A DNA stretch of 64,000 nt from Flavobacterium sp. SUN046 (GTDB lineage: Bacteria > Bacteroidota > Bacteroidia > Flavobacteriales > Flavobacteriaceae), in contig NZ_JAPQNT010000001.1 in the NCBI RefSeq assembly GCF_028867965.1, positions 248,001 through 312,000 of the forward strand. Direction: 5' to 3'. The position numbers and the translations under genes were made by a program. The notes under the pieces were generated by a model. The model worked only from the letters and a program-made list of their open reading frames with translations. It was not told the DNA's origin and searched no databases. This document shows positions 8,454 to 16,058 of the stretch, in pieces. The first letter of the stretch is position 1. Each line of letters starts with the position of its first letter.

Positions 8454-11288
8454 ATGTCACAAAAACGCCTTTACCTTCTAGACGCATACGCACTAATTTT
8501 CCGCGGATATTTTGCCTTCATAAAAAACCCAAGAATCAACTCCAAAGGAATGGATACATCTGCAATTATGGGATTTATGAATGCCTTAATGGACGTTATC
8601 AAACGTGAAAAACCCGATCATTTGGCGGTAGCTTTTGATAAAGGCGGAAGTGATTATCGCTATGAAATGTATAAAGAATACAAAGCACATCGTGATGAAA
8701 CACCTGAAGCTATAAAAATTGCCGTTCCGTATATTCAAGAATTACTAAAAGCGATGCACATTCCGATTATTGAAGTTCCTGGTTTTGAAGCTGACGATTT
8801 GATTGGAACTTTAGCAAAACAAGCTGAAAAAGAAAACTATAAAGTTTTCATGGTCACGCCTGATAAGGATTTTGCGCAATTGGTTTCCGAAAATATTTTT
8901 ATGTACAAACCAGCGCGAATGGGCAACGACATTGAAATTTGGGGAATTCCAGAAGTGTTAGAAAAATTTGAAATCGATCGACCTGAACAAGTAATCGATT
9001 TTCTAGGAATGATGGGTGATGCAGCCGATAATATTCCTGGATTACCCGGTGTTGGTGAAAAAACCGCCAAGAAATTCTTGAAAGAATACGGTTCGATGGA
9101 AAATCTTTTGGCGAATACGCACGAACTAAAAGGTGCCATAAAAGATAAAATTGAAGCTAACGCCGAATTGGGAATTCTATCCAAAAAATTAGCCACAATC
9201 CTACTCGATTGTCCGGTGACTTTCAATGCAACTGATTACGAATTATCAAAACCTGATGTTGAAAAAACAGACGAATTATTCAACGAATTGGAATTTCGTC
9301 AAATGAAAGCACAGTTTGATAAATTATACAATCCAGCAGCATTAGTTGAAAATTCTGAAAATGAAACTGTTGCAACCAAGAAACCTGTTGCCAAAAAAAC
9401 AAGCGAAGATCAATTCGATTTATTCGGATTTTCTGATGAAGAAAGTAATGAAGTTAAACCAAATGCGTATTATGCAACTTTAGAAACTACCAACCACAAT
9501 TACGCAATTATTCAAGGTGAATTGGGAACAAAGTTATTTCTACAAAATTTAAACAATCAAACTTCTGTTTGTTTTGATACTGAAACTACAGGAATTGACG
9601 CATTGAATGCCGAATTGGTTGGAATGTCGTTTTCTTGGGAAAAAGGAAAAGCATTTTACGTTCCGTTTCCAGAAAATCATGACGAAGCGCAAATTTTAGC
9701 TGATAAATTCAAGCCATTTTTTGAAAATCAAGCGATTGAAAAAATTGGTCAAAACGTAAAATATGATTTGAAAGTTTTAACCAAATACGGAATTGAAATT
9801 AAAGGAAAATTATTTGACACCATGATTGCGCATTATCTAATCAATCCAGATATGCGTCATAATATGGATGTTTTAAGTGAAACCTATTTGAAATATTCTC
9901 CAAAATCGATTGAAGATTTAATTGGCAAAAAAGGTAAAAATCAATTGTCAATGAAAGATGTTCCATTAGAAGACATCAAAGAATATGCTGCTGAAGATGC
10001 TGATGTAACCTTACAATTAAAAGAAGTTTTTAATCCGATTTTGGATAAAGCTGAAACCAAAAAACTATTTGATGAAATCGAAATTCCGTTAATTCCTGTT
10101 TTGGCAGCAATGGAATTAGAAGGAATCAATCTTAATGTGCCTTTCTTGAAAGAAATGTCGGTTGAAATGGCAAAAGAAAGCTCTGAATTGGAACAAAAAA
10201 TATATGAAACTGCTGGCGAGAAATTCAATTTGGCTTCACCGAAACAATTGGGCGACGTTTTATTTGACAAAATGAAAATTGGTGGAGCAAAGCAAAAGAA
10301 AACCAAAACTGGGCAATACGCAACTGGCGAGGAAATTTTGTCTTATTTAGCTAATGATAATCCAATTGTGAAAGACATTCTTGATTGGCGTCAAATGGTA
10401 AAATTGCAAAGCACTTACATCGATGCGTTACCAAATCAAGTTGATGCAAAAACCGGTCGCGTTCACACCGATTATATGCAAACGGTTGCGGCAACTGGGC
10501 GATTGAGTTCAAATAATCCGAATTTGCAAAACATTCCAATTCGTACAGAACGCGGAAGATTAATAAGAAAAGCATTTATTGCTCGTGATGAAAATTACAC
10601 CTTATTATCTGCAGATTATTCTCAAATAGAATTGCGAATTATTGCTGCTTTATCTGGAGAAGAAAACATGATAAAAGCATTTCAAAACAACGAAGATATT
10701 CATAGAAGTACTGCTGCAAAAGTGTTCAATGTGCCGTTAGAAGAAGTTACAAAAGAACAAAGAAGCAATGCCAAAACGGTAAATTTCGGAATCATTTATG
10801 GAGTTTCTGCATTCGGACTTTCCAATCAAACATCATTATCAAGAAAAGAAAGTGCTGAATTGATTGATGCGTATTATGCTACTTATCCAAAATTGAAAGC
10901 ATATATGTCTGGACAAGTCGATTTTGCAAGAGAAAACGGTTTTGTACAAACTGTTTTAGGAAGAAGACGTTATTTAAAAGACATCAATTCTGCCAACATG
11001 ATGGTAAAAAGTGGCGCTGAACGAAATGCGGTAAATGCACCAATTCAAGGTTCGGCTGCTGATATTATAAAAATTGCAATGATTAATATCCACAAGAAGT
11101 TAACTTCTGAAAATTGGAAATCAAAAATGTTATTGCAAGTTCACGATGAGCTTGTATTTGACGTTCACAACTCTGAACTTGAAAAAATCAAACCAATGAT
11201 AAAACACGAAATGGAAAACGCATTTATTATGGATGTTCCGTTGGATGTTGAGATTGGTGTTGGTGAGAATTGGTTGGAAGCGCATTAA
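8454..11288 (+). CDS. polA: DNA polymerase I
   Basis: At 944 residues it is full length, with all three domains. The N-terminal 5'-3' exonuclease (about 1-300) includes DAYALIFRGYFAF and GDAADNIPGLPGVGEKTA with its H3TH motif. The 3'-5' exonuclease has Exo I DTETTGID near 374, Exo II GQNVKYDL and Exo III YAAEDADVTL, so proofreading appears intact. The polymerase domain has motif A SADYSQIELR (about 717), motif B RSNAKTVNFGIIYG and motif C QVHDELVFD (about 894). It fills gaps and removes RNA primers in replication and repair. It is 6 nt downstream of the exported hypothetical gene. Confidence 0.98.
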   Translation: MSQKRLYLLDAYALIFRGYFAFIKNPRINSKGMDTSAIMGFMNALMDVIKREKPDHLAVAFDKGGSDYRYEMYKEYKAHRDETPEAIKIAVPYIQELLKAMHIPIIEVPGFEADDLIGTLAKQAEKENYKVFMVTPDKDFAQLVSENIFMYKPARMGNDIEIWGIPEVLEKFEIDRPEQVIDFLGMMGDAADNIPGLPGVGEKTAKKFLKEYGSMENLLANTHELKGAIKDKIEANAELGILSKKLATILLDCPVTFNATDYELSKPDVEKTDELFNELEFRQMKAQFDKLYNPAALVENSENETVATKKPVAKKTSEDQFDLFGFSDEESNEVKPNAYYATLETTNHNYAIIQGELGTKLFLQNLNNQTSVCFDTETTGIDALNAELVGMSFSWEKGKAFYVPFPENHDEAQILADKFKPFFENQAIEKIGQNVKYDLKVLTKYGIEIKGKLFDTMIAHYLINPDMRHNMDVLSETYLKYSPKSIEDLIGKKGKNQLSMKDVPLEDIKEYAAEDADVTLQLKEVFNPILDKAETKKLFDEIEIPLIPVLAAMELEGINLNVPFLKEMSVEMAKESSELEQKIYETAGEKFNLASPKQLGDVLFDKMKIGGAKQKKTKTGQYATGEEILSYLANDNPIVKDILDWRQMVKLQSTYIDALPNQVDAKTGRVHTDYMQTVAATGRLSSNNPNLQNIPIRTERGRLIRKAFIARDENYTLLSADYSQIELRIIAALSGEENMIKAFQNNEDIHRSTAAKVFNVPLEEVTKEQRSNAKTVNFGIIYGVSAFGLSNQTSLSRKESAELIDAYYATYPKLKAYMSGQVDFARENGFVQTVLGRRRYLKDINSANMMVKSGAERNAVNAPIQGSAADIIKIAMINIHKKLTSENWKSKMLLQVHDELVFDVHNSELEKIKPMIKHEMENAFIMDVPLDVEIGVGENWLEAH

Positions 11289-11289
11289 A

Positions 11290-11352
11290 TAGTTGGCAGT
11301 TATTAGTTTTCAGAAAGCAGTTATCACGACTTTGTCATTCAGAAGGAATCCT
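11290..11352. repeat. Short dispersed repeat fragment (family E) after polA
   Basis: The sequence directly after the polA stop begins AATAGTTGGCAGTTATTAG and runs into GTCATTCAGAAGGAATCC. A similar start, AATAGTTAGCAGTGTTCAG, follows the tag stop codon at 23297. Both look like pieces of low-copy intergenic repeat rather than genes. Confidence 0.4.
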
Positions 11353-11443
11353 ATGAAATAAATTAAAAATGAGCAATAAATTAACAACATTCTATTATTT
11401 ATAATTCTTTTTTTTTAATTCAATTTATTTTAAATACAAAACA

Positions 11444-11497
11444 AAAATTCCAAAGAAAACATAAAAGTTTACACTTATTTATTTTCTTTGGAATTTT
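11444..11497. terminator. Long perfect hairpin terminator between polA and the lacI-type gene
   Basis: A 16-bp perfect stem (11444-11459 with 11482-11497) encloses a 22-nt loop. The arms begin with A-runs and end with T-runs, so it can stop transcription from both convergent genes. Confidence 0.75.
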
Positions 11498-11514
11498 ACT
11501 ATATAATTTATAAT

Positions 11515-12537
11515 CTACAACTTTCTAGTTGATTCTCTTTGTCTTAATTCTGTTTTAATAACCGTAGTTTTATGATTGTAAATTTCTTCTTTACTTTCTA
11601 ATTTTTCAATCAACATTAATGTAGCAACTTCACCTATTTCTGGTCCGTGTTGACTCACTGTTGACATACTTGGTGTCATTCTTTTAGACCAAACTCCATC
11701 AGCAAAACCAATAACCGATAGTTCTTCTGGAATTTTCAGACCTTTTTTGATTCCCATTTTCATAGCCATAACAGACGCGTGTTCATCTACTGCAAAAATA
11801 GCATCTACTTTATTTTTATCTAAAAACCCTTTTGCCTTTTCATCAAATTCATCTGCGGTTTCAGCTAAAACAATTAATTTGCCATCAACTTTTAAACCTG
11901 CGTTTTCTAAAGCTGTTTTGTATCCTTCCGTTCTTAATTTACCCACACTTAAGTTATCTATTGACGAGAACAATGCTATATTCTTGCACCCTGTTTTTAT
12001 CAAATGTTTAGTAGCATCTATAGCCGAATCTAAATCATCAACAACAACTTTATCACAATTCACTTCATCAATAGTTCTGTCAAACATTACAATTGGAGTG
12101 CCTTCATTAATAATCGATTTAAAATGCCCAAATTGCTGCAATTTCTGTGCTTCTTCTGAAATTGAAAGAATAAATCCATCAATTGTACCATTACTCAACA
12201 TTTCTAACGCACTAACTTCTTTCTCCAACGATTCGTTCGAAATACATGTAATTACCTTGTATCCTTTCTCATCAGCTACTTTTTCAATTCCAGTAAAAAC
12301 TTTTGCAAAAAACGAATTCAAAATATTAGGTAAAATTACGCCAATAGTTCTTGTAGAACGATTCTTCAAATTTAAACCGATAACATTTGGCTTATAATTT
12401 TTCAATTTAGCATATTCTTGAACCCTAATTTTAGTTGGTTCACTAATTTCTGGACTGTCATTCAATGCTTTAGAAACTGTAGAAACAGAAACTCCCAATT
12501 CTTTTGCAATTTGTTTTAACGTGGCTTTAGATTTCAT
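11515..12537 (-). CDS. LacI/GalR family transcriptional regulator
   Basis: This is a 340-residue regulator. The N-terminal helix-turn-helix with hinge helix (TLKQIAKELGVSVSTVSKALNDSPEISEPTKIRVQEYAK, residues 6-44) would bind a palindromic operator. The periplasmic-binding-protein-like domain follows (RTIGVILPNILNSFFAKVFTGIEKVADEKGYKVI, then VIGFADGVWSKRMTPSMSTVSQHGPEIG). The family senses sugars or nucleosides. No sugar-utilisation genes are adjacent, so its target is not visible here; it probably acts at a distance or on itself. It ends at a strong hairpin shared with polA. Confidence 0.92.
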   Translation of the reverse strand: MKSKATLKQIAKELGVSVSTVSKALNDSPEISEPTKIRVQEYAKLKNYKPNVIGLNLKNRSTRTIGVILPNILNSFFAKVFTGIEKVADEKGYKVITCISNESLEKEVSALEMLSNGTIDGFILSISEEAQKLQQFGHFKSIINEGTPIVMFDRTIDEVNCDKVVVDDLDSAIDATKHLIKTGCKNIALFSSIDNLSVGKLRTEGYKTALENAGLKVDGKLIVLAETADEFDEKAKGFLDKNKVDAIFAVDEHASVMAMKMGIKKGLKIPEELSVIGFADGVWSKRMTPSMSTVSQHGPEIGEVATLMLIEKLESKEEIYNHKTTVIKTELRQRESTRKL

Positions 12538-12597
12538 TTCAAATGATTTAAGATGTAAAAATAAGAAAAAAATAACAACTATAATTTATTTTATCTC

Positions 12598-12695
12598 TAG
12601 AAGCGATAGGCTTGAGCATTTTTTGCAATCCATTTTCCTGCTTTCCTCCCAAAACTTTGCGAAAAAGCAAAGGTTTTTCCTTCTAATCAGGGCTA
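12598..12695 (-). repeat. Dispersed hairpin repeat, family D, copy 1
   Basis: Read on the minus strand it begins TAGCCCTGATTAGAAGGAA, has a central hairpin (CTTTGC/GCAAAG) and ends with AAATGCTCAAGCCTATCGCT plus TCTA. A second copy in opposite orientation lies at 15914-16023 with the same start, central hairpin and end. In a 43-base block, 34 bases agree by eye. A 66-codon open frame here is considered chance. Confidence 0.7.
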
Positions 12696-12763
12696 TTAAG
12701 TATTCTTATTTCCCTTTATAAACCGCTAAAATTCAAAATAATAATTAAAATTGAAAATCATTT

Positions 12764-12793
12764 TTGTATATATAATAAATAATTGTACTTTTG
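12764..12793 (+). promoter_or_regulatory. Promoter of the rplM-rpsI operon
   Basis: TTG (12764-12766), 19 nt, TACTTTTG (12786-12793) is a full Bacteroidota consensus promoter. Transcription would start near 12800, at a hairpin in the leader. Confidence 0.85.
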
Positions 12794-12799
12794 CACTCC

Positions 12800-12828
12800 T
12801 TTAATTAGGAATGGAATGTTTAATTAAA
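12800..12828 (+). promoter_or_regulatory. rplM 5'-UTR hairpin (possible L13 autoregulatory leader)
   Basis: TTTAATTA (12800-12807) pairs with TAATTAAA (12821-12828) around a 13-nt loop GGAATGGAATGTT, ending 8 nt before the rplM ATG. Position at the expected transcript 5' end suggests a ribosomal protein leader; this is inference. Confidence 0.4.
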
Positions 12829-12836
12829 ATAATATT

Positions 12837-13292
12837 ATGGACGCATTAAGCTACAAAACAGTTTCTGCCAACAAAGCTACCGTTGAAAAACAGTGGATTG
12901 TTGTAGACGCTGAAGGTCATAACTTAGGTCGTTTTGCTTCTAAAGTCGCGATGCTTTTAAGAGGTAAATACAAGCCAAGTTATTCACCACACGTTGACTG
13001 TGGAGATAACGTAATTGTTATCAACTCAGAGAAAATTAACCTTACTGGTAACAAGTTAGATGACAAAACGTACATCAGACACACTGGTTACCCAGGAGGA
13101 CAAAGAAGTTTAACTGCTAAAGTAATGCAACAAAAAAACCCTGCATTATTAGTAGAAAAAGCTGTAAAAGGAATGTTACCTAAAAATAAATTAGGTGCGC
13201 AATTATTCCGCAATTTAGATGTAAATGTTGGTACTGAGCACAAACATGGCGCTCAACAGCCAAAAACCGTTAACCTTAACGACTTAAAGTAA
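12837..13292 (+). CDS. rplM: 50S ribosomal protein L13
   Basis: This 151-residue uL13 protein binds 23S rRNA early in large-subunit assembly. The family core is clear: QWIVVDAEGHNLGRFASKVAMLLRGK near the N-terminus, DCGDNVIVINSEKI, then YIRHTGYPGGQRS and KGMLPKNKLGAQLFRNL. It has a consensus promoter and a leader hairpin. Its stop codon overlaps the rpsI start by one base (TAATG), which implies translational coupling. The order rplM-rpsI-rpsB-tsf is the conserved arrangement in Bacteroidota. Confidence 0.98.
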   Translation: MDALSYKTVSANKATVEKQWIVVDAEGHNLGRFASKVAMLLRGKYKPSYSPHVDCGDNVIVINSEKINLTGNKLDDKTYIRHTGYPGGQRSLTAKVMQQKNPALLVEKAVKGMLPKNKLGAQLFRNLDVNVGTEHKHGAQQPKTVNLNDLK

Positions 13293-13678
13293 TGGGAGTT
13301 ATTCACAAAATCGGTAGAAGAAAATGTGCTGTTGCACGTGTTTATGTTACTGAAGGTACAGGAAAAATCACTGTAAACAAAAAAGAATTTGCAACTTACT
13401 TCCCAACAGCTACTTTACAATACAAAGTATTACAACCAATGTCTATGACAGAAAATGTAACTAACTATGATGTAAAAGTAAATGTTTATGGTGGTGGTTC
13501 AACAGGTCAAGCAGAAGCTGTGAGAATGGCTCTAGCAAGAGTAATGTGTGAAGTTGGCGAAGGAAACAGAGCTATCTTAAAACCAGAAGGATTACTTACA
13601 AGAGATCCTAGAATGGTAGAACGTAAAAAATTCGGTCAGAAAAAAGCGAGAAAGAGATTCCAATTCTCGAAACGTTAA
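13292..13678 (+). CDS. rpsI: 30S ribosomal protein S9
   Basis: This 128-residue uS9 protein has the basic C-terminal tail that reaches the P-site tRNA (RKKFGQKKARKRFQFSKR, ending in the conserved Lys-Arg). IGRRKCAVARVYVTEGTGKITVNKK and NVYGGGSTGQAEAVRMALARVM match the family. The ATG overlaps the L13 stop by one base, so the pair is cotranslated. A dispersed repeat of family A lies about 25 nt after its stop. Confidence 0.98.
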   Translation: MGVIHKIGRRKCAVARVYVTEGTGKITVNKKEFATYFPTATLQYKVLQPMSMTENVTNYDVKVNVYGGGSTGQAEAVRMALARVMCEVGEGNRAILKPEGLLTRDPRMVERKKFGQKKARKRFQFSKR

Positions 13679-13701
13679 TATTCTGGTTTCGCACCTCGTT
13701 T

Positions 13702-13729
13702 GTGTCTCACTGAGCGCAGTCGAAGTGTT
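13702..13729 (+). repeat. Short dispersed repeat, family A, copy 1
   Basis: The sequence CACTGAGCGCAGTCGAAGTG matches, in the same orientation, the element seen in reverse at 27027-27053 and, as parts, at 33944-33997 and 61545-61570. It lies between rpsI and rpsB. Confidence 0.65.
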
Positions 13730-13766
13730 ATTTTTACAATTAAAATTGAATTTAAAAACAAAGTTG

Positions 13767-13831
13767 TCGATATTCCTTGTAAAAAGGGAATTAGTTTAGC
13801 ATCGAAATGAAGCCTAATGCGTAAAGCTAAA
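13767..13831 (+). promoter_or_regulatory. Structured rpsB leader, possible pseudoknot
   Basis: An outer stem TCGAT (13767-13771)/ATCGA (13801-13805) encloses an inner hairpin ATTCC (13772-13776)/GGAAT (13787-13791) and a free TTTAGC (13795-13800). The latter is complementary to GCTAAA (13826-13831) 3' of the outer stem, which would form a pseudoknot. S2 leaders in other bacteria are autoregulatory. The pairings are seen; the function is inferred. Confidence 0.4.
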
Positions 13832-13870
13832 AAGGAACATTGCTAATCACGGAACGTAAACTATTACACA

Positions 13871-14701
13871 ATGGCAAACAAAATTGACGTTAAAGAATTA
13901 TTAGAAGCAGGTGTTCACTTCGGACACATGACTCGCAAATGGGACCCGAACATGGCTCCTTACATTTATATGGAACGTAATGGTATTCACATCATTAATC
14001 TATATAAAACTGCTGCAAAAATTGAAGAAGCTAACGAAGCTATGAAAAAAATTGCAGCATCTGGTAGAAAAATACTTTTCGTAGCTACCAAAAAACAAGC
14101 TAAAGACATCGTTGCTGAAAAAGCACTAGCATGTAACATGCCTTACATCACTGAAAGATGGCCTGGTGGTATGTTAACAAACTTCGTTACTATTCGTAAA
14201 GCTGTTAAAAAAATGGCTACTATTGATAGAATGAAAAAAGATGGTACTTTCATGACGCTTTCTAAAAAAGAAAGACTTCAAGTAGATCGTCTTCGTGCTA
14301 AATTAGACAAGAACTTAGGTTCTATCGCTGATATGTCAAGATTACCTGCTGCATTATTTGTAGTAGATATCAAAGCTGAACACATCGCAATTAAAGAAGC
14401 ACAAAAATTAAACATTCCAGTTTTCGCAATGGTTGATACTAACTCTGATCCACGTGAAGTAGATTACGTTATTCCAGCTAATGATGATGCTTCTAAATCA
14501 ATTGATAAAATTTTAACTTTAGTAACTGACGCTGTAAAAGACGGATTAGCTAATAGAACTTCTGATAAAGAAAGTGATGATGCTACAGAAGTTGAAGCTG
14601 CCGAAGTTGTTGAAGCTGTTGCTACTCCAGAAGTTGCTGTTGTTGAAGAAACTCCAGCTGCAGAAGTTGAAGCTACAGAAGAAACTAAATCAGAAGAATA
14701 A
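13871..14701 (+). CDS. rpsB: 30S ribosomal protein S2
   Basis: This 276-residue uS2 has the standard core: LLEAGVHFGHMTRKWDPNMAPYIYMERNGIHIINL at the N-terminus, FVATKKQAKDIV, ERWPGGMLTNF and VFAMVDTNSDPREVDYVIPANDDA. The last 45 or so residues are a Glu/Ala/Val-rich acidic tail (from about residue 230), a variable extension common in Bacteroidota. The upstream gap of about 190 bp contains a repeat and a structured leader, suggesting its own regulation apart from rplM-rpsI. tsf follows after about 140 bp. Confidence 0.98.
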   Translation: MANKIDVKELLEAGVHFGHMTRKWDPNMAPYIYMERNGIHIINLYKTAAKIEEANEAMKKIAASGRKILFVATKKQAKDIVAEKALACNMPYITERWPGGMLTNFVTIRKAVKKMATIDRMKKDGTFMTLSKKERLQVDRLRAKLDKNLGSIADMSRLPAALFVVDIKAEHIAIKEAQKLNIPVFAMVDTNSDPREVDYVIPANDDASKSIDKILTLVTDAVKDGLANRTSDKESDDATEVEAAEVVEAVATPEVAVVEETPAAEVEATEETKSEE

Positions 14702-14711
14702 ATAAAATAAA

Positions 14712-14805
14712 TTCCAAAAGGTAAATTCCAAGTTCCAAAAAATTATCTCTGTAAAATTGATAATTTGTTAAAATTGGAATTTGGGATTTGTCAATTGGAA
14801 TTTCT
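14712..14805. repeat. AT-rich inverted and direct repeat between rpsB and tsf
   Basis: Several copies of AATTCCAA-like words on the left (near 14712 and 14725) face TTGGAATTT words on the right (near 14775 and 14796). The region can fold into an extended weak hairpin. It may be a terminator/antiterminator region or a decayed repeat. Confidence 0.4.
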
Positions 14806-14840
14806 TTTTTTACAAAAATTTAATTTTAAAATAAAACATT

Positions 14841-15809
14841 ATGTCAACGATAACAATTACTGCTGCAGACGTAAATAAATTAAGACAAACTACAGGTGCC
14901 GGAATGATGGACTGTAAAAAAGCTTTGGTTGAAGCTGAAGGAGATTTCGATAAAGCTATACAAAACCTTAGAGAAAAAGGACAAAAAGTTGCTGCTAACC
15001 GTTCTGACCGTGAGTCAAGTGAAGGTGCAGCTGTTTCTTTTATTAATGCTGACAATACTAAAGGAGTAATCATCACTTTAAACTGCGAAACAGACTTCGT
15101 AGGAAAAAATGAAGCTTTCGTAACTTTAGCTAAAGAATTAGTAGAAAAAGCTATTAATTTCTCTTCTAAAGAAGAATTTTTAGCTTCAGATTTTAACGGA
15201 ATTACTGTTGCTGAAAAATTAATCGAGCAAACTGGTGTAATTGGTGAAAAAATCGAAATTGGTGGTTTTGAAATTTTAGAAGGAGCTTTCGTTGGATCTT
15301 ATGTTCACGTTAACAAAATTGCTGCTTTAACTGCAATCTCTGCACCAATTGCTAATGGTGATGTTTTGACTAAAGACATCTCTATGCAAGTGGCTTCTAT
15401 GGGAGCTGATACATTATCTTACAAAGATTTTGATCCTGCATTTGTTGCTTCTGAACTTGCTGCTCGTATTGCTGTAATCGAAAAAGAAAATGAAGAAGCA
15501 AAACGTTTAGGAAAAACGTTGAAAAATGTTCCTAAATACATTTCTTTCTCTCAATTAACAGAAGAAATTTTAAAACAAGCTGAAGAAGATGCTAAAGCTG
15601 AATTAAAAGCTGAAGGTAAACCTGAGCAAATTTGGGATAAAATTGTTCCCGGAAAAGTACAACGTTTTATTTCTGACAACACTACTTTAGATCAAGAAAA
15701 AGCTTTATTAGATCAAAACTTTATCAAAGATGATAGCAAAAAAGTTAGTGATTACGTTTCTGGATTTAATGTTGAAATTACAGGTTTCAAAAGAGTTACT
15801 TTAGGATAA
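14841..15809 (+). CDS. tsf: Translation elongation factor Ts
   Basis: This 322-residue cytoplasmic nucleotide-exchange factor recharges EF-Tu with GTP. The N-terminal UBA-like module is ITAADVNKLRQTTGAGMMDCKKALVEAEGDFDKAIQNLREKG. The core contains the TDFV element (CETDFVGKNEAF), and YVHVNKIAALTAIS marks the dimerisation domain. Length fits the longer Bacteroidota form. It is placed after rpsB as in nearly all bacteria and ends with a small inverted repeat (15822-15840) and then a strong terminator. Confidence 0.98.
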   Translation: MSTITITAADVNKLRQTTGAGMMDCKKALVEAEGDFDKAIQNLREKGQKVAANRSDRESSEGAAVSFINADNTKGVIITLNCETDFVGKNEAFVTLAKELVEKAINFSSKEEFLASDFNGITVAEKLIEQTGVIGEKIEIGGFEILEGAFVGSYVHVNKIAALTAISAPIANGDVLTKDISMQVASMGADTLSYKDFDPAFVASELAARIAVIEKENEEAKRLGKTLKNVPKYISFSQLTEEILKQAEEDAKAELKAEGKPEQIWDKIVPGKVQRFISDNTTLDQEKALLDQNFIKDDSKKVSDYVSGFNVEITGFKRVTLG

Positions 15810-15845
15810 ATAAATATCAACTATCTAATTTTAGATAGTAAATAT

Positions 15846-15880
15846 AAAACCTCGTTACTTAATTGGAACGAGGTTTTTTG
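15846..15880 (+). terminator. Intrinsic terminator of tsf
   Basis: An 11-bp stem AAAACCTCGTT (15846-15856)/AACGAGGTTTT (15867-15877) has a 10-nt loop and a T-run. Confidence 0.9.
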
Positions 15881-15913
15881 TTACAACTAATTTAACAAAA
15901 GACAAAACCTAAT

Positions 15914-16023
15914 TAGCCTCGATAGGAATGAAAATATAAATGTCCCGAGTGTTTCGGGACATTTGTATTGCAATGGATAGCGGGAAAAAGGATTGTTGAA
16001 AATGCCCAAGCTATTCGCTTCTA
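15914..16023 (+). repeat. Dispersed hairpin repeat, family D, copy 2
   Basis: It begins TAGCCTCGATAGGAATG, has a central 11-bp hairpin (AAATGTCCCGA 15938-15948/TCGGGACATTT 15954-15964), then GATAGCGGGAAAAAGGATTG, and ends AAATGCCCAAGCTATTCGCT plus TCTA. It is the counterpart of 12598-12695 on the other strand, with a different central hairpin sequence. Confidence 0.7.
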
Positions 16024-16030
16024 ATAATTA

Positions 16031-16058
16031 TGAGATTGCTTCGTTCCTCGCAATGACA
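16031..16058 (+). repeat. Short dispersed repeat, family B, copy 1
   Basis: TGAGATTGCTTCGTTCCTCG followed by CAATGACA, directly after family D copy 2 and abutting the stop codon of the M3 peptidase gene. Related copies lie at 31186-31210 (reverse) and 50612-50637. Confidence 0.65.

Noticed and set aside
11747..12397. 216-codon frame antisense to the lacI-type gene
   Set aside because: Long because of codon bias in the real gene on the other strand, whose HTH and binding-domain motifs are intact.
12521..12721. 66-codon open frame on the plus strand
   Set aside because: It lies in the family D repeat and the lacI-type 5' region, with no family resemblance or start signal.
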